DNA from: Lunularia cruciata
Taxonomy: Eukaryota > Streptophyta > Marchantiopsida > Lunulariales > Lunulariaceae
Direction of reading: 5' to 3'
Length of the DNA stretch: 64,000 nucleotides
Assembly (NCBI GenBank): GCA_948567375.1
Contig: OX419759.1
Coordinates: 10,694,744 to 10,758,743 of the forward strand
The position numbers were made by a program, and so were the translations under genes. The notes below the pieces were generated by a model that worked only from the letters and a program-made list of their open reading frames with translations, searched no databases and was not told the origin of the DNA. Shown piece by piece: positions 37,144 through 49,297 of this stretch (its first letter is position 1; each line of letters starts with the position of its first letter).

Positions 37144-37589
37144 CAAATTGTCAAATGGGAAGAATTTGTGACAAACTATGATATGGAGCCCCAATCCATA
37201 ACATTTTTGAAGTTTACTATTAACATAGTACTTTCAAGAGATCCGCTTCTACAAAAAGTCAAGAGGAAGAAAAGCCATACTTCTAGATAACAAGAAGGAT
37301 GAGAACCAATGCAAGTTGTAAAAGGGAACATCTAGAATAAGGTTAAGCCCCAAGAGCATCAAACCCAAGAAACTATGCAATTGTACCTAGACATTCATAA
37401 GTATTACCTAGCAAGTTCAAGGTATGTAAGTCACATGGTCTATACACCATCAAATTTTTGCTCCTAGAAAATTGGATGTAGAATGTTACCATCAGTATTA
37501 TGCACCTTGAAAGTCACACCCATTTATCACCTAGACTGTTACATACATGTAAGTCATTGTCTATATGCAAACTAATTTATGTAAGTCAA

Positions 37590-38315
37590 ATATGACCTTT
37601 AGAACTCATTTCTTATTGTTGCTCCAGCACCATTGAGACATCAATAATCCATAGCCAAAACCATTTGGTTGTTGGTAAGATACTTGCCATTGTTTACTAT
37701 AAAAGGCTTCAATTGCAAGATACTTACAAGACTGGAGTCTTGGAACCCAAGTCTAAGGCCGTGCTCTACAAATTGGCCAAAAATTCAGCTATAGCTTTAG
37801 ATTCACATGACGATTGGTAGGAACTACTCAGAATTTTGAAATGAATGGATTCTACCACTCGGGGATGATGGAGTTGCTGAGTAGATAAATTGTCAATAAC
37901 TTTTCTAAGTAGCATTTCTAGTTGCACAAACACCAGAACAATGAGGATAAATTGGAGCATATGATGATCGTGGCTTCCCAATCCTAATAACAATGAACTC
38001 AATTCCCTAAGTGATACAAAGTCATTTTCCTTGAGCAATACAAAAGCTCAAGAAAACTCTCTTAATTGCAGACTATTATAGAGATGTCAACATTTTGAAA
38101 CAAACAGCAGAAAGAAGAAAACATCACATTTGGGTAAATTTATCACATGTTTCATTAGCAATAGGTCATATCCACTGTTGGATCTGATTTGATAGTAAGA
38201 AGCAACAAGAGGCAAGAAAGCAAATAGATATGTCTTTGTAATCTCCATTTGACTGCTCCTAGTTGTAGTTGTTAGGCAATGACAAGATAAGAATATTGTG
38301 CAAGCAAAAACTATA
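37590..38315 (-). repeat. right terminal inverted repeat of the MULE
   Basis: Reverse-strand counterpart of 31825-32640 without the non-LTR insertion. A minus-strand frame (37766-38038) crosses it but matches no known domain, and the left arm does not keep it open. Confidence 0.8.
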
Positions 38316-38368
38316 TTGCCCACACCTATATAATTTGAAATCCCCTGTATGCGGTAATAACAGGATTC

Positions 38369-38905
38369 AAAGAGCAGTTTTATTGACATCAGAATTAGAT
38401 TCTCAGTAGACCACATACCATCAAGTCTTTAATTAGTAGTAATAACTGAAAGCCAAAATCTACAGTTCAAGCCCGTTTCACTAAATTTGTCACTGCGTAT
38501 TGTTTGTACACGACTTTACTAGAACTCCAGGAAACAGGTGGGATTTGCAGGCAAAGCATCCATGGGTCGAAGAAAATCATTACAAAGAGTAAACACACGC
38601 AATAGTGATTGCTGCCTCTGCAGAAGCTATATAAAACAAGTAGACTGCATGTGCCTATGGCACGAATACAAGATGATATAGTAACAGGGTTCATAGGGGA
38701 GCTTTATTGACATCACGTTCTGCAGTTCGAAATGCACTGTCGATAATCCACATAACAGCGTGTAACATTTAGTTGTGAAGGTCGAAATCTACGGTTTTAG
38801 CCGGTAGAAATGATTATGTCACTACCTCTCATTCGAATGTATTTGAAGATATCCAGAGAACAGGTGGGACTCGGAGGCAGAACATTCATGGCCAAAATTT
38901 GCACC
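38369..38905 (+). repeat. direct duplication, about 329-bp offset
   Basis: Copy 1 (38369-38590) and copy 2 (38698-38905) share TTTATTGACATCA, AAATCTACRGTT, a TGTCACT block and AACAGGTGGGA in the same order. They are diverged and non-coding, and sit just outside the right end of the MULE. Confidence 0.7.
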
Positions 38906-38975
38906 TCTTTCGTTTAAACTCAAAAAGTCTCCTCTGATCTGACCCGTCTTGCTTTAACAGTCGAGCTGTGGTTCT

Positions 38976-39233
38976 TTGCTTGACTCTGGAGCAGAACCGG
39001 ATACATCTCTGAATTTCAGTCTAAATAATAGAAACCAAACTTTAGTTTGCAACCAAGCCTCCTCAGAATCTGTTAATGGCATGTATTCATATGATGTAGA
39101 ACACTTTGTGTTTCAATACGATCAACTGAATAAAGGTCTTCAAGATTTGGAAGATATCTCTCTAAAACTTTTGGGGACTTGTGGTTGGCATCACAGATTT
39201 TTGTCCAGTGTTAAGATTTCATCATTCTGTTAG
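38976..39233 (+). pseudogene. possible LRR-like gene fragment
   Basis: An 85-codon open frame ends in LNKGLQDLEDISLKLLG and a LSSVKISSF segment. The spacing of Leu and Ile resembles irregular leucine-rich repeats, and it leads into an inverted repeat whose arms also look LRR-like. No start context or splice partners could be assigned. It could equally be a chance frame. Confidence 0.3.
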
Positions 39234-39975
39234 GAGCCTTGCAGTGTTTGACAGCAACCTTGGTTCTTCCTGGTTTCCTCTTCATGAGGTAGGAAAACGG
39301 AATATATTTTAAGCACTGGGTTTTCTTGACAAAATCCACCATGTAGATTAAAGAAAGACGATCAATCTCTCGACAAGAGAACTCAAAAATAGCGAGTTCT
39401 TTCTAATGGAGATTTCCAGTCTGAAAGAAAGGAAAGGACAATCAATCTCGGAGGACGAAGGAACTCAAGAAACAGCGAGCTCTTCCAAAAACTGTCAAGA
39501 CGGTCACTTCCCTGAACCTGGAAGTGCTCAGTTTGAGGGAACTGCAGAGTTTGGACGAATACTCGCATAGGATTTCATTACTCCCATAGGGATGTAGTAA
39601 TATTTTCCCAGGTCGATTCGGTCCATACTCTTCAATTTCCTCCAGACGGAGAACATCCAAGTTCAGGCAACTGACCATTTTAATAGTCTTGAAGCGCTCT
39701 CTGGTTTTGAGTTCTCTCGTATTCAAACTGATTTCCCTTCAGTTCCCTCAAATTGGAAATTTCCATTTTCAGGCAATTGAGTATCTCGATATTGCAAAAG
39801 ATCTGACTATTTTTAAGTACTCTCGTGGAAGAGATTGATCTTCCTTTAGTCTACGAGATGGACTTTGTTATGGAACTTAAATGTCATCCCTTTCCTACCT
39901 CATGAAGAAGAAACCAGTATGAACCGAGGTGTCCGCAAACATCCCAAAGCTCCTACAGGCAGCATCTGGAACAAG
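39217..39975. repeat. large fold-back with LRR-like coding arms
   Basis: The left arm (about 39217-39565, read on the minus strand) and the right arm (about 39600-39975, plus strand) are homologous over most of their length. Shared landmarks are CTCATGAAGARGAAACCAG, CTTTCCTACCTCATGAAG, AGAGATTGAT, TTGGAAAT-TCCATT and CC-AGTTCAGG. I judge identity at about 70-80% by eye. Read toward the centre, the left arm (plus strand) encodes LPKTVKTVTSLNLEVLSL and the right arm (minus strand) encodes RFKTIKMVSCLNLDVLRL. Both fit the LxxLxxLxL pattern of an NLR-type leucine-rich repeat. A transcript across it would form a long hairpin. It is likely an inverted duplication of a resistance-gene-like exon. Confidence 0.72.
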
Positions 39976-41812
39976 AATCAGCGTGATGCCAAGCCACATG
40001 TCAAAAGTCTTAGTGAGGTATTTTCCATAGCTTGAAGACCTTCATTCGATCAATTAATCGTATGAAGAGAGGAAAATGTGTTCCACGTCATGTTAATACC
40101 AGCCATTCAGTACAAAGTAAATTTCTATCTCTGGGCAACCTTATTTACTACGAACACTTGATCAGAGAGAACAAGGGCCATGGAACTCGTAACTCCTATG
40201 GCCATGAAAATAACAGGAAATAGGAAATCAAAGCAAGAATTCATGAAAAGATCGTTTGGAAACTGCTGTTAGTTGGGCAGAAACATATATGAGAACTCAG
40301 AAGTGACATAACCCACAGGAAGAAACTTGCTGGAATTGAGATCATCTTGCTCCAGAAGATACTGTAAGGTGCGTCACACCTTATTGGAAAACTTGCAGGA
40401 GAGTGGAGGATTTGCACGAGGGTGAGAGCGCAAGAGTAAGATTGCTTGTAAAATTGCACGAGTCTAGGGAAAGAATGACAGCCTTAAGCATTTCTGAGGT
40501 CATATTTATCGGATGTCAACAGGTGATTCCCAACGGCCTTTACGCGGTCCAGCCTAGCTTGCTGTCAAAGGGTAAGAGACGAACCCGCGGGTGGTTTTGA
40601 AAGAGTTGAGCGGACACGATGCCTAAAGTTTACAAAATTTAAACAGCTGATGCGCGGCTCAAGGATAAACACAGCTACTATCTGGAAGGCATTTCCTGAT
40701 CATAATGCACAATCCTGAATCAAAAGGCTGCTGGAGGCTGTGAAGAAGCAGCTGATTCTTAAATCTTTGTAAACCGAGGCTCAATAAGGAAGCGTTTTGG
40801 ACTTTAAGGCGCCAACTGCTGCCTGCAGCATAGGTTAACACTTTCAGTGGAAACTCAGGTAACAGCAACAAAGATAAATCAAATCACCTTGAACTTGATC
40901 AATTGAAGTAAGAGGAGTCTAATTTATACCCAAGTAAACACTTTGGAAGCTATTTGGAGTTTTGCAATAGCTTTTCATGATTTGTCTATTGATTTGTGTT
41001 AAGACAAAATTTTGGTTGTGGTACATCCAACAAACACTATATTTTAGTTGATTTTGGACCTAATGTCATCAATTGAAGTTGGAGGACTTGAAACCAAGAT
41101 GTTGGGGTGTAGATTATGATCAAATTTGGTGTTTTACTTACATCTCAAGTTTTTGTTTGAATCAATCTATGAAAATTTCTAATACTGTTGGTGGTTACGT
41201 CTTGTACCTCTAGGTGAAACTTGATATGATTGTGTCAAGTATACTTAAGTTTGTAGAGCTTGTTAGCACAGTTGGGAAATTCATCCATAACTAGGAATTG
41301 GTTTTGAAACAATTCAAACAATTGAATTCAAACACCAAACTTCAAAAATCATTAGAAAAAGATATGACTAAAGGCCTTGTTAATTTTAGTTAGTTCAAGG
41401 TTTACAAACAATAAGATCTGATACGATGAACATTAATGAAAGTATTATCATAAGCTACGGCAAGTTATTTCATCTCCAACTACAACTACAGTTGATTGTA
41501 AAATCTCCTATTTGAGGCATTTAAATCATCCTTTCAACCTTTCAGCTTGCTAGAGTATTTGATGCTTACATGGATCCATGGTGCTAAAATTTTACAAATG
41601 TTTGTTTGAACAAGAAGTGATACCTAGATTAGGGTTCTCAATTAGGGTTTGAGCCATAGAAATTAGACTAAGTTTAGAAGATTGTCACAAGATTTATAGC
41701 AATTAGATTTAGGCTTGTTTTATATCATAAGAAAGCTTATCTTGCAGGCTTTCATTGCGTCATAGAAATTTTTATTTGGATTTACAAAGAATAATTTGCA
41801 ATAGGTTGAGCT
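39976..41812. other. intergenic, no gene seen
   Basis: AT-rich, with short frames only. None shows a recognisable motif. No repeat boundary was noticed. Confidence 0.45.
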
Positions 41813-43420
41813 TTGGATTCATTTCACAAACAAAAGGCAAAGGATTTACCAATTTGGGATGTAGGTGTAAAGCAAGACTTGAAGTATAGGTTGGAAGCAA
41901 ATCTTAGAGAGAGTAAGGATATTATGAGGCATATATGCACTAAAACCACGGAGACTTGTTTACCACCCCCAATGCCAAGGAGTAGCCCCGATGCCACAAT
42001 AGAGAGGAATGAGGGCCAGCTCAACCCCACCATCTTATGAGGAGCCAAGATTGGACTATGCTATGAATTACCCAATCGGACCCTATTGACCTAGGTCGTT
42101 TACATGTGAGGCCACTACTAAAGGCCATGGAAGACCTATTTCCTACATATCAAGACATCAATGTGATTGTGATGAATAACAAGCATTTGATAGAGTTCCT
42201 ACACTATCAAATCTAGAAGACCATCTTGAAGAAGCATGGAGCAAAGAAGGAGTTGATCGAGGCTCAAGATAGTATTGCACACTTGGAGGCTCAACTGGCT
42301 AAGCTCTAGAGACATTGCCAATACCATGAGCAGAAGTTGGATTAGCTAGCAGCCTGTTATGTCATGTTGTTTGGGAGGGGGTCCATGGTCACGAGAGGAA
42401 GAAGTGATCAACACGAGCAAACTTTGGCAAGTCAGACCAAATAAGGAGAATGGTCACATGTGCTGATTCATCACAAGTTTGCAACTTGGAGGATGCTCTC
42501 ATAAAAAAAAATACACAGAGCTAAATGAGCCAAAGGGGAGCGGGATATCTTATCTTTTGAACTAGAAGGTTTGGAAGAAGGATAGCTACACCTTGCTGGA
42601 ATATTACCAAACAGAGTTGAGCCTAGTGAAGGCCAAGCTTGTAGTAATGAAGGTTGGCACTACCCAATATGAACAATCATTTGTAGACTACAAGGCAGCC
42701 CAAGAAGAGAAGTTGAAAGAGAAGGAAGAAGAGATGGACCTAATGAAGAAGGAAATATCAAGAGCATGATAGCAAATTTCCTGCTTAAATTCCAATGTAC
42801 TAACACTTAAGAAGAGGTCCAAGCATTATGTTGAGGAGATGAAGCACAAGAAGCACAAGGAGAAACTAAGTGCTAAGGATGAGGTGGTAGTGTCTCTCAA
42901 GCATGAACTAAAGGTTCTCTATAGCCAGAGCGCCAAAAATAAACATGCCCTTAATATGGAAGTGGAGAAGGCTTGGATGCATATGAAGGAACTGACCATG
43001 ATCATCCCTGGCCACAAAGAGCATGAGCAGATCCTTCATGTGCAGATCAAGCAAGAGGTGGATATGGAGGTGCAATCCATTTGGATACCCTAGATGAGGA
43101 GTGGATGCAAGTGATCATAGTTGTGGAGGACATTGTGAACCAGCCAAAAGTGCAAGTGGGAAAAGAGACACTAACCCAAGTTCATCATACAAAGCTCAAG
43201 GAGTTGAAGTTGGAGATATGTGTCCTATGAACATAGAGTATTCATTGAAGCAATTGGCCAAGTTGGACAAGAAGCTATAGAAGCACATTGATATAAAATT
43301 TCAATAGCATCCTAACCAAGGCCAACTAATAGCTGGAAGAATATGAGGAGCATGTGGATGAACTAATCCTAAGATGGATTAGCAAAGCCGAGTGGGTCAA
43401 GAAAGTAGAGACTTGTTGTA
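41813..43420 (+). pseudogene. decayed coiled-coil-rich reading frame
   Basis: Starting at an ATG at 41813, plus-strand frames with several stops and frame changes keep a consistent character. They are rich in Lys, Glu, Gln and Leu with heptad-like spacing, e.g. KKELIEAQDSIAHLEAQLAK near 42250, LVKAKLVVMKV near 42620 and EVVVSLKHELKVLYSQSAK near 42880. The longest clean piece is 42839-43093 (84 aa). This suggests one former protein of about 500 aa dominated by coiled coils. No enzyme motif was seen. It sits just ahead of the Ty1/copia remnant and may be an accessory frame of a dead retroelement or a captured gene piece. Confidence 0.5.
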
Positions 43421-44689
43421 CCCTTGTACATATATAAGATAGGTTACACTCTTGAGGTGTGATGCTTATGCCACAACCATCATAGTCATCCAACCATCAG
43501 GGTTGTCATGTCGTTGGAATCAGTTCTCATAATGGTAGAAGACCATCAAAGTCAAGCATCATTGTGATGGCTTGCCTGTTAGGACAAGATGTCAATAGAG
43601 GAACAACTTGTATACATAAGGAGGATGATGGTTATGTACAATAGGACAATTTTTCCATTGACATATCTTTAGGGCACTTCTTCAAATGCCTAGCTAGAGG
43701 TCTGTAATTGGTAGAGTGTAACGTAGGTGGCACCATCATAGCATTAATTGGGTAGGATAAAGTAAATACATTAGGGTTAGTACCAATTTGGTTAAGAGAT
43801 TAATCTGGGGATCATGGCATCACACAACCATAAATGCATCTATTATTTTTTGGTAGAAAGTATAAGGGAAATCACCTCAACAAAACATAATAAGAGTTCA
43901 ATGTTCAATGTTCACTTGTTCATTTGAGTGTAGTTCAGCTCACTTTGATGTGGAATTACAAGCTTCACCATTTTCTTATCCATATTTGTGTGTATGGTCA
44001 AGTTATGATTTTTTTTATGTATGAATGAGCCTTTGCATTGGGGACAATGCAATAAGGACCTTTATGAGCCTTAACTTGTCCATGTCAATGTTATGTATGA
44101 TTTGTGATTGTTGGATGGAGTAGTGACAAGGAACTCAAAGTAAGAATGCAGGTGTTGAGGTGCAAGAAGGCAATCAAGCTTGACCAGGGTGTTGGATCCC
44201 TGGGTGTTTGGAAGTATTGAGGCGATATGTTGACCAAAAAAATGGTTGTGAATGTTGTGAAGTACCACATGTAATGCAAAGCCTCTTTGGTCATAAACAT
44301 GCAGTATAGCATTGGTGTATGCCTTCTAAGAAGGCTAGTATGTCCTTATTGGCATTGTAGTATGCATGATACAGGTCATTATGAAGGTATAGACCTTTGG
44401 GACCAATGTCCTTTGATATAGACTGAACCATCATCTTCAGGGCCAAGTGTCATGATATCTTTTGTGAATGTACTTTGGATGTATGGTTTTGTTTTTTTTA
44501 TTGTGCCACCATGGAGTGAAATACTTACTTCTAAGAATTGTCCTACCAAAGAGGATAAAGATGTAGCAATAGACAACTTGTGACAAAGACTTGTGACTTG
44601 TGACACTGATTCCTTCACAACTAGCAATTTCCAAACTGTATCCTCATGAGAAAGACTTATTCTTATTGATTATACTATAATTATGTCAA
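43421..44689. other. repeat-like DNA without a recognised gene
   Basis: TTGTTGTACCCTTGTACATA with a TATATAAG box near 43430 looks LTR- or promoter-like, but no matching second copy was found. Minus-strand frames at 44071-44627 have no motif. It is probably the degraded 5' part of the copia remnant. Confidence 0.35.
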
Positions 44690-46560
44690 CATTAGGTTGT
44701 CATAAGTACAAGTCCTTATTCTCCACACAAAAATGGCATTGTAGAACAAGTAAATGCACAATGTTGAAGTTGCCAATCAATGTTTCAAAGACATAATGTT
44801 GAAAATGTACTGTAGGCTAAATTTGTACATAAAATGACCTACTTACATAACATATCTCCAAGTAAAGCACTCAATGGTAGAATGTTAAATTAATTATGAA
44901 CACAAAAAAAGTAAAGTTGTCATTTTGAAAGAAGAAAAAAAGTTGATTTGAAGTCTCTAAAGTGTATATGCATTAGCTATTATGAAGATAGTTGTACTTA
45001 TGGGATTTTTTTATCTTATTATGCATCAAACGGTGAAGAATAGAGATATCATTCTTCAAGAAGATCTTGTTTCTTCCTACATTGACAAAATGACTCCACA
45101 TATCTATCCAAAAATTCTTTTGTAAGTCTTGCTTTATGATACAAATGACGTTTCCTCTATTCCTATTTGCTCAACTTTGCTAAGTGTACCTAGCACTCCC
45201 ACTAGCAAAAAGGGGTCACAATCTATAGTATGGAATCAACTATAAAGAGAAATTCTCTCTTGTGGTATTTTACTCTTTTACATACTTTGTTTTCTCACAA
45301 CCACCATTTTTATTACTATAATTGGATGTTGACACCTTATTCTTTTGTGATATAGTAATAGAGCTAGTGTATATGACCTTAACTTCAAATATGATATGTG
45401 TGTCTTAAGATGAAGTTCAAACATCCAATAGGTCTTTTACGCAAGAGGCACTATGGTCTTCATCAATCAAGTAGATCTTGGTGATTACTATTGGTTGTTT
45501 TCCTCATAAAGATTGAATTTGTTTGGTCAAAAGCACATATTTTCTTGTACACACGTTCAATAAGCCTTTTTTTAGTTATTTTTCTAATTTATATTGATGA
45601 TCTTATCCTAGCTAGCGCATCCCAATCTCAACTAGACCCATTAGTTGTGCAACTAAAGCAAAGTTCAAGATGAAAGGATAGTCATCACTAGAATGATTTT
45701 TTTGGATGAATAAAAAATTTGGTTATGCTATAGATTACATTGCAATGGATCAAAAAATATATTTGAAAAGTAATCTAAAGAAGTAAGGTTTTCAAGGTTC
45801 CATTACAATTGTTATCCAAATTGAGACCAATGTGAAGGTGAATAAGGAAGGTTCTTAAATAACACAACTAGCATTGTCCTATTGAAGTACAAGCATATCA
45901 ATGGCTAGTGGAGATCCTCAATGCAATGTTAGTAACTCATCCAGATTTTGCATTTGTAGTGAATTTTGTAAGTTAATTTGCTCAACTCTTACATTAGACC
46001 ATCTTACCATAGTTGAAAAAATTTGCAAGTACCTCTTGAGAGCATACGAATATAAGTTGTTCTTTTGACAAACTAATAATCCAAGCCTTCATAGATTTAC
46101 AATATTATTTAGCAGCCAATCATATAAATAGGAGGTCAATAATAGTCTGACTATATGACTGGCTCAATCAGGTCTTGAGCTATCAATTGGAGTAATCATT
46201 ATGAAAAAATCTATTGTTGTTTTTCTAACATGAGCAAAATATCAAGCAATTTCAATGGTACAAGGGAGGAAATTTAGTAACTCCAACTTTTGACAAACTT
46301 CCATGTTGGTGAATTATTGTATGGACCAACTATAATACATGGAGATAATAAAGGATCTCCAAACATGGTTAAGAATTTTATCAAATCATTCCAAAAGCCA
46401 GCACACAAATTGTCAACATCATTCTCTTCATAATCAATATGATATAAGAGTTATATTACTTAAATAGATAGCTTCTTCAGCAATCTGGCAGATGTGCTAG
46501 CCAAAGGACTTGAAGCATGAAGCATGACTATTGCATCAAGAAGTTGTGATTTTATTAAAA
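44690..46560 (+). mobile_element. Ty1/copia retrotransposon pol remnant
   Basis: Order and motifs fit a copia Pol. An integrase-core end is readable near 44710-44890, with SPYSPHKNGIVEQVNA and then HNISPSKALNG. The reverse transcriptase core is at about 45570-45640 (IYIDDLILAS, with the catalytic Asp pair). The region before RNase H is near 45900-46070, with LTLDHLTIVEKICKYLLRA. The RNase H end is near 46230-46510, with AKYQAISMVQG and NLADVLAKGLEA-like sequence. It is full of stops and frame changes. No gag, protease or LTR pair could be recognised, so the limits are approximate. Confidence 0.75.
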
Positions 46561-46934
46561 CTATGAAGTAGGTAAAGATGTTGATCTTGTGACCTTTTAG
46601 TTCTTCTTGATGGAGGTAATTTCACTTTACAACTGACTTCCTGGTTCTTTCAATTAGCTACTTGTCTTGATTACATCCAATTTTTTATAACTACTCGTTT
46701 TTTACTACATCCATTTGAATACCAAGCCGAATCATGTACATTGAATCTTGGCCCTGTAAATCAATCATTTATCACTAAGAAATCACTACATCATTCTATT
46801 CCTCATCTCTGTCACCAATCTACGCAATGAGAACTTTTTGTAACAAAGTATGATGGGAAGATGCCATAAAAGCATTTTCTAAATGTCCCAAGGAGAATAT
46901 AGCTGAGGAGTTCCAAGGCAAAGAGAAATCAGAA
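46561..46934. other. spacer between two retroelement remnants
   Basis: AT-rich sequence between the copia RNase H end and the 3' end of the non-LTR fragment. It may include copia LTR residue. No frame or repeat was recognised. Confidence 0.4.
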
Positions 46935-48652
46935 AAAAGGCAACCGCGTAGGAAGAATGAAGGATGGGAAGACCCCATCAAGCCATACAAGGGAGAGACA
47001 AAAAAGGTAACATGGGGCTAAGCCCCAATAGAGTCTGTATGAGAAAGCTGCCCTACCGCACCTAAGATATCCAAGCTATGCAAGTCGTATGGTCTACACA
47101 CAACTGGAGCATCCAAAGAAACATCACCTAATGTGATTGCTCTCCTATGGATTGCACCAGCCACTGCCCTTTGTAGAGCAATGGACGCATGCTGTCTAAA
47201 GTAAGCTACAAAGTATGAGAGTGAGAGTGGTACCCCTGCACCTAACATGATAAGCTCTCGTGCACTCCTTGACAAATGTATCAAATGCCGTGTCCATTGC
47301 TCCATATAACTCCAAGGCTAGAGGGACAAAGAGGTGACCTCGTTGCATGCTCCTATACTTGGAGACCTTGCGACCTACTACTGCACTCACCGCCCATCCA
47401 AGGGGATGGGTAATCACTCCCTCCAAAATGGTATCCCGCGTAGAGTCCGTGACACGACATCCGCTACTGTCACCTGATCATCTCGGACCAACTATAAGTC
47501 TACCTTGACACGTGTCATCTGCAAAGCATACGAACACTCCCTCCAAGCCAAGTATCCACTCTCTTGCGCCATAGCAAACACTATGTCTCTAATGGCATCA
47601 TGGGTAGCTATCCTCTGTCCTCCAAGAGGACACAGTGTCATGTGGACCGCCGCTGCATCTAGTGTAGAACCACACTCACAAGTGAGTAGTGAAGATGCAG
47701 AGTGAAGATGCAGAGAGATGGGTGGACCAAACCTAGGCAAAACCTCATCGCTGTAGAGAAAGTAGCCGGTGTGAGTTGGAAAGCCCTAATGCACGGTCGA
47801 GATAGGATCCACAAGCCTACACCCTTGCCGGAGCAAGAGCGTAGACGTGCTCTAGTAGCTTGTGGAATGGACGAGTCAACTAAGAGAGAATGTAGCGTAT
47901 GCTCACACTATCGCTCCATCAAGGAAGACTGTAGACCTCTAGTCCAATCTGACAATAGTGAAGCAAATGGTAGAATACCCTCTCGTGCTTGTGGGAATAG
48001 ACTTTCTCTCATCTGCCGCAATAACACTTGGAGAGAAAAGGATCCTCCCTCCACCTCTATCACATAAGTCTCCAAAACCGGCCTATCAATAACCATAAAA
48101 CGAGAGGAAAGTAGGGGTGCCAAGAGAGCCCAACTTACCCAAAAATGCTATAGGTGTCATCTCCTCCATAGAAAGCAAGGCAACCCCACCACATGAGATT
48201 GGTAGAGTCATCTGTCTATGTGCCAAATCCACTATCACACACTCAAAAGTCCTTAGTCCAATAATATCACCAAAGACTCCCATAATCCTCCTATCAAATG
48301 ATAGGAAGGACGGTGAGGGGGGAACTGTATGGATGAGGTAGGATGGTCGACGAGCAATATTGGAAGAGAGTATACCAAATGCCACATGTGGATCTCCTAG
48401 TAATGGAAGGTCATCCACATGGAGAACATCCTCTGCAAGGGCATCGTCTAAGAAGCGTGTGACAAAATCCTCCGATCCTACTGGCACTCCAAGAATACAA
48501 AGTCCATCTGTGGATGTGATACACCCTTCTGGAAGCTCAAGGTGGGGAGGGATACCTAAAGGGGACCATGCCCTACACTTTGACACCTTGACTCTCAAGC
48601 CTACTAGATGTAGCTCGGTAGTCAAGTAGTCAAAGGCCTGCCTCATCTGCTA
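46935..48652 (-). mobile_element. non-LTR retrotransposon fragment A (restriction-like endonuclease type)
   Basis: Read on the minus strand. 48646-48086 encodes the part of a reverse transcriptase after its active site: a GLRVKVSKCRAW segment, then ILGVPVGSEDF. Then comes a cysteine-histidine motif, TCECGSTLDAAAVHMTLC (47692-47640), and THDAIRD. Next is V-K-V-D-L, then a stop, then a degraded V-V-D-type segment and the tail down to 47018. This order (RT, CCHC-like finger, H-D motif, PD-x-D type nuclease) is the C-terminal half of R2/NeSL-like non-LTR elements. The catalytic RT motif lies upstream and is missing. The last 80 bases are 3' UTR, ending near 46935 with the same terminus as the fragments at 32105 and 60241. 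It contains stops and frame changes, so it is inactive. Confidence 0.72.
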
Positions 48653-48654
48653 AT

Positions 48655-49231
48655 CTGATAAGCTCTCGTGCACTCCCTAACAAATGTGTCAAATGCCGTG
48701 TCCATCGCTCCATATAACTCCAAGGCTAGAGGAACAAAGAGGTGACCTTGTTGCATGCCCCTATACTTGGAGACCTTGCGACCTGCTGCTGCACTTGCCG
48801 CCCATCCAAGGAGATGGGTAATCACTCCCTCCGAAACTGTATCCCGCATAGGGTCCGTGACCACGACATCCGCTATTGTCACCTGATCATCTCGGACCAA
48901 CTATAAGTCTGCCCTGACACGTGTCATCTGCAATGCATACAAATGCTCCCTCCAAGCTAAGTATCCACTCTCTTGTGCCATAGCAAACACTATGTCTCTA
49001 ATAGCATCATGTGTAGCTATCCTCTGTACTCCAAAAGGACACCGTGTCATGTGGACAGCCGCTGCATCTAATGTAGAACCACACTCACAAGTGAGTAGTG
49101 AAGATGCAGATGGGTGGACCAATTCTAGGCGAAACCTCATCGCTGTAGAGAAAGTAGCCAGTGCGAGTCAAAAAGCCCTAATGCATGGTCAAGCAAGGAT
49201 CCACAAGCCTACACCCTTGCCGGAGCAAGAG
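48655..49231 (-). mobile_element. non-LTR retrotransposon fragment B (finger and nuclease region)
   Basis: A second copy of the 47248-47840 region, about 90% identical by eye. It encodes the finger TCECGSTLDAAAVHMTRC (CX1CX9HX3C), then IATHDAIRD, MTRVRADL, a TAG stop, and VTIADVVVTDP. The frame then stays open through GRKVSKYRGMQQGHLFVPLA. Its 3' end is cut at about 48655, where fragment A's RT part begins. Its other end stops at about 49231, next to gag-like sequence. The TAG between the two nuclease motifs is at the same place in both copies, so the parent was already mutated or the codon is shared in the family. Confidence 0.72.
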
Positions 49232-49297
49232 GCAATGCTCACACTGCCTCTATGCTGGCTGTTATGCACTCGAGGTATTAGGTCCACTGCCTTGAGT

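Larger units (their letters stand above)
31825..38315 (+). mobile_element. decayed Mutator-like element (MULE), about 6.5 kb
   Basis: Two long inverted copies (about 31825-32640 and 37590-38315) flank a transposase pseudogene of the Mutator type. Long terminal inverted repeats plus this transposase define a MULE. The outer limits are where the two arms lose similarity, so they are good to a few tens of bases. A clear 9-bp target-site duplication could not be recognised. The left arm carries a 105-bp non-LTR insertion. The space between the transposase and the right arm (about 34.9-37.6 kb) holds no recognised gene, only an internal tandem duplication. The transposase is broken, so the element is dead. 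Confidence 0.75.
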
